In this document: positions 28,401 through 35,311 of the stretch, piece by piece
Layout of the letters: each line of letters begins with the position of its first letter
Numbering within the stretch: position 1 is the first letter of the stretch
From: an uncultured Myxococcales bacterium
Lineage (GTDB): Bacteria; Myxococcota_A; Bradymonadia; UBA7976; UBA1532
Direction: 5' to 3'
Assembly: GCA_903847385.1 (NCBI GenBank)
Contig: CAINDO010000227.1
Location: 1-44,596 of the forward strand
Length of the DNA stretch: 44,596 nt
The notes under the pieces: generated by a model
Seen by the model: only the letters and a program-made list of their open reading frames with translations
Told to the model about the DNA's origin: nothing
The model's database searches: none
Translations under genes and position numbers: made by a program

Positions 28401-29042
28401 CAGCTCCCAGGCCGTGCATCCCAGGCCATACAGGTCCGTCGCCGGGCCCATGTCGCGCCAGCGGCCCTCGATCTGCTCCGGCGCCATATACTCCGGCGTG
28501 CCCGACACGCCGTCCTGCGCCGGTCGCTCGTCGGATCCGGTGAAGCCCGCCACGCCGAAGTCCGTGAGTTTGAGCCACCCGCCATCCGGCGAGCGGAGCA
28601 CGTTCGCCGGCTTCAGGTCCCGGTGGACGATGCCCCGGGCGTGGGCGTGCGCCAGGGCGTCCAGCAGTTGCCGCAGGACCGAGCGCAGGGCCGGCCAGCG
28701 GAGCTGTCCGCACACGCCGGCCAGCGAGCCGCCGCCCACCCACTCCATGGCCAGGTAGGGGTTTCCCGGTCGAAGCTCTCCAGCCTCGTCGAGCATCTCC
28801 TCGATCTCGCCATGCTCATAGACCTCGACGATGCCCGGGTGCGACAGCCCCGCCGCCGCGCGGACCTCGTTGCGGAATGCCCGCAAGTAGGCGGGCCGGC
28901 GCGCGGCCTCGTGCGTGAGCACCTTGAAGGCCACGGGCGTGCGCTGCACGCGGTGCACCGCCGACCACACGACGCCCATGCCGCCGCGACCGACGATCTC
29001 GCGCAGCTCGAAGGGGCCGACGAGTCGCGGGCGCACGGCCAT
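25476..29042 (-). CDS. Ser/Thr kinase-AAA ATPase-TPR protein
   Basis: A 1188-aa soluble protein. Residues 10-275 form a Ser/Thr kinase: Gly loop G-R-G-G-M-G-V-V (18-25), Lys40, HRDLKPAN, D-F-G-V-A and G-T-P-E-Y-M-A-P-E, all intact. A linker of about 120 residues rich in Pro and Thr precedes an AAA/STAND ATPase with P-loop GAAGTGKS (432-439) and Walker B VLVLDDVQW. The C-terminal 400 or so residues are TPR repeats. The architecture equals the first half of the 2383-7797 fusion, but the GAF/PAS/histidine-kinase part is missing. It is 24 bp from the SlyD gene on the same strand and ends 16 bp from the convergent regulator gene. Confidence 0.93.
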   Translation of the reverse strand: MAVRPRLVGPFELREIVGRGGMGVVWSAVHRVQRTPVAFKVLTHEAARRPAYLRAFRNEVRAAAGLSHPGIVEVYEHGEIEEMLDEAGELRPGNPYLAMEWVGGGSLAGVCGQLRWPALRSVLRQLLDALAHAHARGIVHRDLKPANVLRSPDGGWLKLTDFGVAGFTGSDERPAQDGVSGTPEYMAPEQIEGRWRDMGPATDLYGLGCTAWELCTGQTPFEGTAATQIMTAHLLREPPAFEPRQAVPEGFELWLRRLLAKAPADRYRRAADAAWALMQLGAVTADDEADAADEAARTAFLPAASPPPHTLVFGTPIRHQTTLESLPSALTVEPAGTPIPVSPFEHAIDATTDAAFRPFAAVEVPFGPPPMAQTWRRPEPPPWSARLMGAGLGLFGLRTVPFVGREAERDALWAELAAVHAERRARLVLITGAAGTGKSRLAEWLGESAHELGVGTPLWARCTAEPGPTPALAEPLLQHHGLAGLSRVEMVARLAARGVARPTDLAAWLAGPGPGELEVPRATERQTLLRRALEGIAATRPVVLVLDDVQWSVEALDLARHILDAQFFAPAPILLVLTAEDERLAEAEPLQRLLRDLLTRPCTRRVLLGPLAEGDRPALARSLLGLSEELTARLVNRTAGNPQLAVQLVSEWIARDLLIPHEQGFRFRKGAAAEAAEVPATLRDAWDTRVWRALDGQPPVHGELLERAAALGAEVDLSEWEAACAATGLPSPTPVLELLLARRLARPRFDAHRSGWITGVTLASAVLVDCLAARARLAGRWEAHHAACAGLFAGRTDVAGAERLGRHLAGAGRLLEALTPLAQAARHRLAAGEYLAAASLLEQREHLLGELGLPPEDARWGEGWTLRARLLRARGEFLEADAWAARAEAGARRHDWHPLLSVALLERGRLAWHLGEPEIATERLTAALTVAAQLGDARLAAECDWQLADLASGQGRLAAAAERFDRARAAFIALGDHVSAGKAGLSLGEVARQAGQLTEAVAHVEAARGWLRAGGAQWGEAECANKLGELARLAGDTAHAAACYREAADLYRNLGSGMAIYPELNLGVVEVEEGQYARARPVLEDVLNVFVRQGTRGMVGAAHVCLMACCAGLEDAVAFDVHRGEAERALLASGFVDVDNARLAELAGDLWESAGDTMRAQLAWHVARGQWRALGRGSDAERLDTRLP

Positions 29043-29066
29043 CAGCGCCGCGCCCCCGCGCAGGGC

Positions 29067-29555
29067 TCAGTGGTGGTGACCACCGGGGCCGTGGGGATGA
29101 CCATGGGCGAGCTCCTCCTCGGAGGCGGCGCGAACCGAGACCACCTTGACCTGGAAGTTCAGGGGCGTGCCCGCCAGCGGGTGGTTCATGTCCACCACCA
29201 CCGTATCGGCGCCGACCTCGGCGATCCAGACGGGGAAACGCCGGCCGCTCTCGTCCGCCAGCACGAGCTGCGCGCCCTGCTGCAGGTGCATGCGGGGCGG
29301 GAACGCGGTGCGCGGGATGTTGCGCGTGGCATCGTCCATGCGCTCGCCGTAGGCCTCGGCCGGGGCCACGCGCACGGTCAGCTCATCGCCCACCGCACGC
29401 CCCGTCAGGGCGCTCTCGAGGCCCGGAACGATGTTCTGGGCGCCGTGCAGGTAGGACAGGGGCTCTCCGGGGCCGGACTGGTCGAGAATCTCGCCGCCAT
29501 CCGTCCGGAGGATGTAATCGATTTCGACGACGGTGGCATCGGCGATCGTGGACAT
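29067..29555 (-). CDS. slyD: SlyD-type FKBP peptidyl-prolyl isomerase
   Basis: A 162-aa cytosolic isomerase and chaperone. The FKBP fold is marked by the D-Y-x-L start, the G-P-G-E-P-L-S-Y-L-H-G turn, N-I-V-P-G-L-E-x-A-L and A-Y-G-E in the flap. The insert-in-flap domain follows (about 75-125), and the last strand pattern is N-F-x-V-K-V. The tail is His-rich (H-G-H-P-H-G-P-G-G-H-H-H), as in SlyD proteins that bind nickel and help [NiFe] enzymes; the tail is shorter than in E. coli. AGGAG lies about 13 bases before the ATG. It is divergent from the photolyase gene. Confidence 0.92.
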   Translation of the reverse strand: MSTIADATVVEIDYILRTDGGEILDQSGPGEPLSYLHGAQNIVPGLESALTGRAVGDELTVRVAPAEAYGERMDDATRNIPRTAFPPRMHLQQGAQLVLADESGRRFPVWIAEVGADTVVVDMNHPLAGTPLNFQVKVVSVRAASEEELAHGHPHGPGGHHH

Positions 29556-29630
29556 GAACTTCGACTCTCCTGAAGACCGGGTGAGCCCGGCACATTATCA
29601 CCCCAACGGCCTGTACCAAGGACAAAGCAC

Positions 29631-31091
29631 ATGACCGGCACGGAAACCGTGCACCCCGTCCTCGCCCTGCGGCGACGCGCGCTGAACGCCGCGCCCCTGC
29701 GCCGCGACGCCGATTTCGTCCTGTACTGGATGGTCGCCGCGCGCCGGCCGCACGACAACTTCGCCCTGGATCACGCCGTGCGGCTGGCCGCCGAGCTCGA
29801 CCGCCCGCTGCTCGTGCTCGAGGGCCTGCGTGCGGACTATCCGTACGCTTCGGACCGGCACCACGCCTTCGTGGTCGCGGGCATGTCGGACAATGCGAAG
29901 CACTTCGCCGGGACCTCGGCCACCTACCGGAGCTACGTCGAGCCCTGGGCCGGCGCCGGGCGCGGCCTCGTCGAGACGCTGGCGGCGCGGGCCTGCGCCG
30001 TGATCACGGACGACTTCCCCACGTTCTTCCTGCCGCGCATGGTGACCGCCGTCGGCGCGCGCCTCCCCGTGTGCACCGAGGCCATCGACGGCCACGGGTT
30101 GATGCCCCTCGCGGTGCCCGAGAAGGCGGCGCTCACGGCGGCCATCTTCCGGCGCTGGGTGCAGCGCTGGGTGCCCGAACATCTGGACGACGTGCCGAGC
30201 CCGGACCCGCTCCGCAGCGTGTCCCTGCCGCCGATGACGATCCCGCCCGAGGGGCTCGCGCCGCAGTGGGCGTTCGGCGTGCCCGCGGATCTGTCGACGC
30301 TGCCCATCGACCACCGGGTGGCGCCCGTCGACCTGCCCGGGGGGTTCGTGGCCGCCGAAGCGCGGCTCGAGCGGTTCCTGGAGACCGGGTTGGGCCACTA
30401 CATCGACGGGCGCAATCACCCGGACGAGGACGCCCCGAGCCGGCTCTCGGCGGCCCTGCACTTCGGGCACGTGTCGCCGCATCGCATCTTCCGCCGGCTG
30501 ATCGAGAACGCCCGCTGGTCCCCGGTGCGCATCGACCCGAAGGCCGCCGGCACGCGCGCGGGGTTCTGGGGCTTCGACGAGGCCACCGAGGCCTGGCTCG
30601 ACCAGCTGCTGGTCTGGCGCGAGCTGGGCGCCAACGTGTGTCGCCATCAGGCGAGCGACGACCTGTGGACCACCCTGCCCGCCTGGGCGCGGGACACGCT
30701 GACACGCCACGCGAGCGACCGCCGGACCCACGTGTACGATCTGGCCGAGTTCGAGGGCGCGCGCACCCACGACCCGCTCTGGAACGCCGCGCAGCGCCAA
30801 CTGGTGCGCGAGGGGTACATCCACAACTACCTGCGCATGCTGTGGGGCAAGAAGATCCTGGAGTGGAGCGCCCATCCCCAGGACGCGCTGCGCATCATGC
30901 GGGTGCTCAACGACCGGTGGGCGCTGGACGGCCGCGATCCCAACAGCGAGTGCGGCATCGCCTGGGTGCTGGGCCGGCACGACCACCCCTGGCCGCCGGA
31001 GCGCCCGGTCTTCGGCACCGTGCGCTTCATGTCGTCGGACAACACGGTCCGGAAGGTCCACGTGAAACAGTACCTGCGGCGCTACGCCTGA
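29631..31091 (+). CDS. phr: class II CPD photolyase
   Basis: A 486-aa DNA repair flavoenzyme that splits cyclobutane pyrimidine dimers with light. The N-terminal half is the Rossmann-like antenna domain (V-L-Y-W-M-V start, A-V-I-T-D-D-F-P). The C-terminal FAD domain contains the class II signature: H-D-P-L-W-N-A-A-Q, G-Y-I-H-N-Y-L-R-M-L-W-G-K-K-I-L-E-W and N-S-E-C-G-I-A-W-V-L-G-x-H-D, then R-P-V-F-G-T-V-R-F-M. Class II rather than class I follows from these motifs and from the R-x-T-H-x-Y-D-L region. AAGGA lies about 9 bases before the ATG. The antenna chromophore cannot be told. Confidence 0.94.
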   Translation: MTGTETVHPVLALRRRALNAAPLRRDADFVLYWMVAARRPHDNFALDHAVRLAAELDRPLLVLEGLRADYPYASDRHHAFVVAGMSDNAKHFAGTSATYRSYVEPWAGAGRGLVETLAARACAVITDDFPTFFLPRMVTAVGARLPVCTEAIDGHGLMPLAVPEKAALTAAIFRRWVQRWVPEHLDDVPSPDPLRSVSLPPMTIPPEGLAPQWAFGVPADLSTLPIDHRVAPVDLPGGFVAAEARLERFLETGLGHYIDGRNHPDEDAPSRLSAALHFGHVSPHRIFRRLIENARWSPVRIDPKAAGTRAGFWGFDEATEAWLDQLLVWRELGANVCRHQASDDLWTTLPAWARDTLTRHASDRRTHVYDLAEFEGARTHDPLWNAAQRQLVREGYIHNYLRMLWGKKILEWSAHPQDALRIMRVLNDRWALDGRDPNSECGIAWVLGRHDHPWPPERPVFGTVRFMSSDNTVRKVHVKQYLRRYA

Positions 31092-31158
31092 GCCGGCGAG
31101 GCGGGTCATCGGGCACGCATCCTTCGAGCGCCGGGCGTGTCCGACCGATTCCAGTGGC

Positions 31159-32493
31159 ATGAAGATTTGCCCCCATTGCCTGGAAATCTCCCATGCCGAC
31201 GCCCGCTGCGACGTCTGCGGCGGCGACGTGGGCGCGACCTCGGGTGCGGTCGAGGTCCCCCACCTCGACGACGGCTTCGTGCTCGACGCCGGGCCGCCGC
31301 TGGGTCAGGGCAGCTTCGCCGAGGTCCGCGCCGCCACGAGCCGCGTCGACGGTTCGCGGTGGGCCATCAAGCTGGTCGATCTGCAGCGCGCGGCGACCTC
31401 GGCGCGGATCCGCAAGCAGCTCCGGGCGTCGTTCCTGCGCGAGGCGAGCGCGCTCACCGTGCTGCGCCACCCGCACATCGTCACCGTGCAGGCCTTCGGC
31501 GCGCGGGACGCCGACACGCTCTTCATGGCGATGGAGCTCATCCCCGGCGGGCAGACGCTCCAGCGCGTCCTGGCGCGCGCGACGGACAAGCATGTGAAGC
31601 CCGGCCTGAACACGATCCTGCGCGTGCTCGAGGAGGTCGGCGCCGCGCTGGCCTACATCCACGAGCGCAGCCTGGTACACCGCGATCTCAAACCGGCCAA
31701 CATCGGCGTGGACGCCGCGCGGCGCTTCAAGCTGCTGGACTTCGGCCTGGTCAAGGTCGTGGACGAGGGCTTCGGCCCGAACGCCGACAGCGTGACCGTG
31801 GCCGGCTGGGGTTCCTACAACTACGGCGCGCCGGAGCAGTTCTTCCAGGGTGTGATCGGGCCCTGGACCGACATCTACGCCCTCGGCGCCATCGTCTACG
31901 AGATGATCAGCGGGCGCCCGCCCGTGTGCGAGGGCACGCTCGAGCGCATCCTGGAGCGCATGAACCGCCCGGCCGACCCGCTGCCAGAGGACCGAGAGCG
32001 GCCGTTGGCGCTGACGGACCTCGTGATGGACATGCTGCAGAAGTGCCCCGCCGACCGGCCGCAGACGATGGGCGAGGTCCAGCGGCGCGTCCGGTCGATC
32101 CGTCAGGCGCTCGCCCGGGCCGAGGCCGCAGGTTCGGCGCCCGCGTCGTCGAACGAGCGGGTCCCCCATGCGGGCCTCGTGGCCCCGGGGCTGGACGCCT
32201 CGGCGTCGCCGACCCCCGCCCCGCGGGTGACGGTGATTCGCACGCGGCGGGGCGCCGAGACGCGACCGGCGAGCCCGGAGGCCGTCGATCTCATCTCGGC
32301 CACCAAGGCGCAGTCGGGACCGCACACGTTGCCGCCCCTCGATCTCGGCGTGGAGCCGGGCTTCGGCGAAGGCGTCGGCGGTGCGGCGCCGGCCGCCGTG
32401 TCACCGCCGCGTCCCCTCGCCCTGGCGCTGGCGGGCGTGGCCGCGGTGCTCATCGGTCTGGTGGGCCTGTGGTGGACGATCCGGCAGACCTGA
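31159..32493 (+). CDS. tail-anchored Ser/Thr kinase with zinc ribbon
   Basis: A 444-aa kinase. Two C-x2-C pairs (C4/C7 and C17/C20) form an N-terminal zinc ribbon. The kinase domain (about 40-310) has the Gly loop G-Q-G-S-F-A-E-V, the W-A-I-K Lys, HRDLKPAN, D-F-G-L and Y-G-A-P-E, so it should be active. A disordered Pro/Ala/Ser linker of about 100 residues leads to a hydrophobic helix at the very C terminus (about 418-440) with only three or four residues after it. The protein is therefore tail-anchored, with nothing outside to sense. It is 67 bp after the photolyase gene; cotranscription is possible, a shared function is not obvious. Confidence 0.92.
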   Translation: MKICPHCLEISHADARCDVCGGDVGATSGAVEVPHLDDGFVLDAGPPLGQGSFAEVRAATSRVDGSRWAIKLVDLQRAATSARIRKQLRASFLREASALTVLRHPHIVTVQAFGARDADTLFMAMELIPGGQTLQRVLARATDKHVKPGLNTILRVLEEVGAALAYIHERSLVHRDLKPANIGVDAARRFKLLDFGLVKVVDEGFGPNADSVTVAGWGSYNYGAPEQFFQGVIGPWTDIYALGAIVYEMISGRPPVCEGTLERILERMNRPADPLPEDRERPLALTDLVMDMLQKCPADRPQTMGEVQRRVRSIRQALARAEAAGSAPASSNERVPHAGLVAPGLDASASPTPAPRVTVIRTRRGAETRPASPEAVDLISATKAQSGPHTLPPLDLGVEPGFGEGVGGAAPAAVSPPRPLALALAGVAAVLIGLVGLWWTIRQT

Positions 32494-32504
32494 GCGCGCG
32501 CACC

Positions 32505-32533
32505 TTGACCGTGACGGGCAAGACGTTTAAGAA
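32505..32533 (+). promoter_or_regulatory. putative sigma-70 promoter of the small lipoprotein
   Basis: TTGACC (five of six -35 matches) is followed after 17 bases by TAAGAA, a weak -10 word. The element begins 12 bases after the kinase stop and ends 43 bases before the lipoprotein ATG. GTGACGGG at 32511-32518 and its reverse complement CCCGTCAC at 32550-32557 flank the -10, as an operator would. Confidence 0.4.
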
Positions 32534-32575
32534 ACCGCGATCTTCCGTACCCGTCACCCGTCGGAGTCCGCCCCC

Positions 32576-32812
32576 ATGCGCATCGTGACCACCCTGATCG
32601 CTCTCTCGTTCCTGTCCACGCTCGCCGGCTGCTGGGGCCCGGTGGACAAGGGCCAGCCCGGCGTGGGCACCCGCATCACGCCCCAGGGCCAAGGCGCGGA
32701 GTGGATCAAGCTGAAGACGGAGCTGGACGGCAAGTCCCCCGTCTCCGCGACCGCCGCCGGTCACGGCGCGGCCCCGGCCTCCGGCGCTGCCCCGGCCTCC
32801 GCCGCGCACTGA
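32576..32812 (+). CDS. small lipoprotein of unknown function
   Basis: A 78-aa protein with a lipoprotein signal peptide: positively charged start, hydrophobic core and lipobox T-L-A-G-C with Cys19. The mature part is about 60 residues, Gly/Ala/Pro/Ser-rich after residue 58 and without domain motifs. The residue after Cys is Trp, not Asp, so the outer membrane is a reasonable guess for its location. The own promoter-like element upstream suggests separate expression from the kinase gene. I cannot name a function. Confidence 0.75.
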   Translation: MRIVTTLIALSFLSTLAGCWGPVDKGQPGVGTRITPQGQGAEWIKLKTELDGKSPVSATAAGHGAAPASGAAPASAAH

Positions 32813-32819
32813 GCCCGGC

Positions 32820-32839
32820 CCGGCCGCACGCGCGGCCGG
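32820..32839. terminator. GC-rich hairpin between convergent genes
   Basis: CCGGCCGC and GCGGCCGG form an 8-bp perfect stem with a 4-base loop just 7 bases after the lipoprotein stop. There is no T-run on either side. It may end transcription, as this is the only convergent gap in the window long enough to hold a hairpin; without a T-run it would need Rho or be inefficient. Confidence 0.4.
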
Positions 32840-32892
32840 TCGACCGGTCGTGATGGCGGGCGTCCCGACGAACGGGCGCGCCGCCGAAGGTC

Positions 32893-34866
32893 TCAGCGCC
32901 GGCGACGCCGCAGCGCGAGCACCGAGACGAGCGCCAGCCAACCATAGGGCAGGCGCGCGCCGACGGGCGTGGACTGGCTGCACCCGGCGGAGGTGCTGCT
33001 CCCGCCGCCGCCGGAGGACGTGCCGCCGTCCGGGTCGGCGATGATCGGACCGGGGCCGCCGCCGGGCACGCCGGCGTCCAGCTCCGTGCCGGGCGGGGGC
33101 AGCGTGCCGGGCGAGGTCGGCGGCGCGGTGGGCGGGGTGGTGCCCATGTCCGGCGTGCCGGCGGAGCGCGCCACGCACAGGCCCTGGTTCAGGTCGCACA
33201 CGGGGCGGCGGACGTCGCCGCAGTCCGAGTCGGCGTCGCAGGGCGGCGCGCAGACGCGGTCGCCGGGCTGGACCTCGAGGCAGCGGTAGCCCTCGCGGCA
33301 GTCGCGATCGGCCGCGCAGCCGCGCAGACAGTACTGGCGGCCGAAGAGGCCGACGCAGGCCGCGCCGTCTCCGCAGTCTTCCTGGCACGGCACCACGCCG
33401 CAGTAGCCGTCCGGGAACTGCGGATGCGCAGGCGCCTGCAGGCACACCAGGCTGTCGCTGCACTGCGCGTCGTTCTCGCAGGGGTCGCCGATCTGGGGCG
33501 CGCCGCCGCAGTTGTCGTCCTCGGCGTCCACCGCGCCGTCGCAGTCGTTGTCACGACCGTCCTCGCAGGCCTCGATGGTCGGCACGACCTGGCCTTCGCA
33601 GGGGGCCCAGCGGCCGGCGACGCAGCGCTCGGCGCCCGGCCGGCAGACGCCCACGGAGCGGGTGCCCTCGGGGCCGGTGTAACACTCGCGGGTGGCGCCG
33701 GCCTCGCACTCGGCGCCGCCGCACTCGCCGTACTGGCCCCACTGGCAGGCCTCGTCGCAGGTCCGGACGTGGGTGCCGCCCTCGGGGCAGTCCTGCTCGT
33801 CCTCGGCGCCGGGCTCGCACACGCCCTCGGCGTCGCAGGCGCCGGCCATCCACTGGCAGGCGGCGCTGCAGGTGTCCGTGCTGGTGCCGCAGCGCCCGCA
33901 GTCCGCGGAGCGCGTCGCGTTCGGCGCACATTCGCCCTCGCCCCCGCAGGCGTCGAAGGGCAGCCAGCGCCCGTTGGGGTCACAGCCGCGGGTCTGCGTG
34001 CCGCAGTTGCCGCACGGCTGGGACTCGGTGTCGCCGGGGGCGCAGTCGCCGGCCAGCGTGTCCACGCTGAACTGCAGGTCGTAGAAGGCGTAGTCGTTCT
34101 GCTCGCGCGCCGACACGCGGAAGTACCAGATGCCGGCATCCAGCGGCTCGTAGTCGAGCACCGTCGCGGCGGGCTCGTCCACGCCCTGGGCGACCTGCTG
34201 CCCGGCGGCGTCGATCAGCACGACGTCGAGCCGGCCGGCCTCCGGGCGGTGCAGCGCTCGCAGGGTGACGTGCGACCGCGACTGGAGCTCGACGGACTGC
34301 CAGTCCTGGTCGCGCGCCACGCGGTCGTTGTTGCGGCCGAGCGCCAGGCCGTGGGCCGCGGGGCGGGCGTCGTCCTCCTCGTTGCCGTCGTCTTCGATCT
34401 CGGCGAGCGCGATGTTGGCGGTCGTCGGCGTGTCGTCCAGGCAAAGGAACCCGCACTCGGACTTGGTCACGTGCGCGTCGGCGTAGAGCTCGAGGGTCCC
34501 GACGCCGTCGGCGCCGAACGCGCTGGAGCAGTCGAACTCCCGCGTCAGCCCGCCGTTGGCCAGGTCGCCCCGGTTCACCGCGAACGAGGTCGACCAGAGG
34601 ACGTCGTCGGCCACGGCGTCGTCCTCGTACACCCAGAGCTCCACCGTGTCGCCGTCGGAGAACACGACGTCCGAGCCGGCGTCCTCGAAGCGGAGTTTGC
34701 AGCGGCTCCGGCTGTCGCCGGGGATCGTCGCCGAGTCGACCCAGATCGTGATGGTGGCGTCGTCGTCGTTCGCGTTCGCCGAGGCCTCGGGCGGCACCGC
34801 CGCGGCCACGGCCGGCCAGAGGGCCAGCGCGAAGGCGGGCGGCAGCCATTTGTTCCAAGGACGCAT
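32893..34866 (-). CDS. secreted Cys-rich MopE-type protein with MYXO-CTERM tail
   Basis: A 657-aa cell-surface protein. A signal peptide ends near Ala23. Residues about 30-170 form a beta-rich domain with acidic N-D-D-D-A, and about 185-275 a PPC-like domain. The middle is Cys-rich with short W-x-x-C repeats (for example C-Q-W-G-Q-Y-G-E-C). A MopE-type metal-binding motif (E-D-G-R-D-N-D-C-D-G, about 432-445) and a Cys-rich C-x-x-D-C region follow. After a Pro/Gly linker the end is the MYXO-CTERM signal: Cys629, one membrane helix and five Arg, which in Myxococcota marks sorting to the surface. AAGGGG lies before the ATG. The locus is divergent from the related 36252-38321 lipoprotein locus. 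Confidence 0.9.
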   Translation of the reverse strand: MRPWNKWLPPAFALALWPAVAAAVPPEASANANDDDATITIWVDSATIPGDSRSRCKLRFEDAGSDVVFSDGDTVELWVYEDDAVADDVLWSTSFAVNRGDLANGGLTREFDCSSAFGADGVGTLELYADAHVTKSECGFLCLDDTPTTANIALAEIEDDGNEEDDARPAAHGLALGRNNDRVARDQDWQSVELQSRSHVTLRALHRPEAGRLDVVLIDAAGQQVAQGVDEPAATVLDYEPLDAGIWYFRVSAREQNDYAFYDLQFSVDTLAGDCAPGDTESQPCGNCGTQTRGCDPNGRWLPFDACGGEGECAPNATRSADCGRCGTSTDTCSAACQWMAGACDAEGVCEPGAEDEQDCPEGGTHVRTCDEACQWGQYGECGGAECEAGATRECYTGPEGTRSVGVCRPGAERCVAGRWAPCEGQVVPTIEACEDGRDNDCDGAVDAEDDNCGGAPQIGDPCENDAQCSDSLVCLQAPAHPQFPDGYCGVVPCQEDCGDGAACVGLFGRQYCLRGCAADRDCREGYRCLEVQPGDRVCAPPCDADSDCGDVRRPVCDLNQGLCVARSAGTPDMGTTPPTAPPTSPGTLPPPGTELDAGVPGGGPGPIIADPDGGTSSGGGGSSTSAGCSQSTPVGARLPYGWLALVSVLALRRRRR

Positions 34867-35092
34867 GTGAACCCCTTTTTCGTCGAAGTGCGGCCAGCAT
34901 CGCGCCGGCCGCCCCCGGAGTGCAAGCGTTGACCCGGCGCCGCCCCTGCACTACTTACGATGGGCCATGGCCGCCACCGAGACGAGTCACTCATGACCCC
35001 CGATCAACGCACGCCCCGCTCCCTGCCGTTTCAGGGGTCAGACACGGACGCCTCGCCGACCCGGCGAGCGCCCACCTCGGGGGAGCAGCACC
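34867..35092. promoter_or_regulatory. divergent region upstream of the two Cys-rich surface-protein loci
   Basis: The longest gene-free gap in the window (226 bp). TTGACC at 34929-34934 is a good -35 for the + strand; the -10 is uncertain (TACTTA at 34952 with 17-bp spacing, or TACGAT at 34956 with 21). A 9-codon reading frame begins at ATG 34967 and ends at TGA 34994-34996; whether it is translated is unknown. I see no other signal. Confidence 0.35.
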
Positions 35093-35311
35093 ATGAGCGT
35101 TCGCACGACGATTCTCGACCTGGCGATGGCGGTTTACGAAGAGGCGGTCTCGCTGGTGGGCGAGGGCCCCGAGGCGGACGCCCTGGCCTCGATGGCGCTG
35201 GCCGACCTGCTGGACGCGTCGCGGCTCGATGCCGAGCGGCCGGCCCAGGCGCCGGCCCCCACGACGCACCGCCACGCGCGTCACGAGCGCTTCCTGCGCG
35301 CCTCGGCCTGA
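35093..35311 (+). CDS. small acidic helical protein, unknown
   Basis: A 72-aa reading frame with a GGGGAG ribosome-binding site 8-13 bases before its ATG. The first 48 residues look like two amphipathic helices rich in Ala, Leu and acidic residues. The end is Pro-, Arg- and His-rich and looks less protein-like, which may mean that the true product is shorter or that the 3' part overlaps the start of the next gene. No function recognised. The TGA at 35309-35311 overlaps the only near-cognate start (CTG, 35308) of the next reading frame. Confidence 0.5.
   Translation: MSVRTTILDLAMAVYEEAVSLVGEGPEADALASMALADLLDASRLDAERPAQAPAPTTHRHARHERFLRASA

Noticed and set aside
25548-29573. A 1341-codon open frame on the + strand
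   Set aside because: It is the antisense shadow of the kinase-AAA-TPR and SlyD genes, with no recognisable domain and a repetitive Gln/Arg/Gly make-up.
29631-31091. Class I photolyase or cryptochrome call
   Set aside because: The C-terminal motifs (W-N-A-A-Q and G-K-K-I-L-E-W) are those of class II CPD photolyases.
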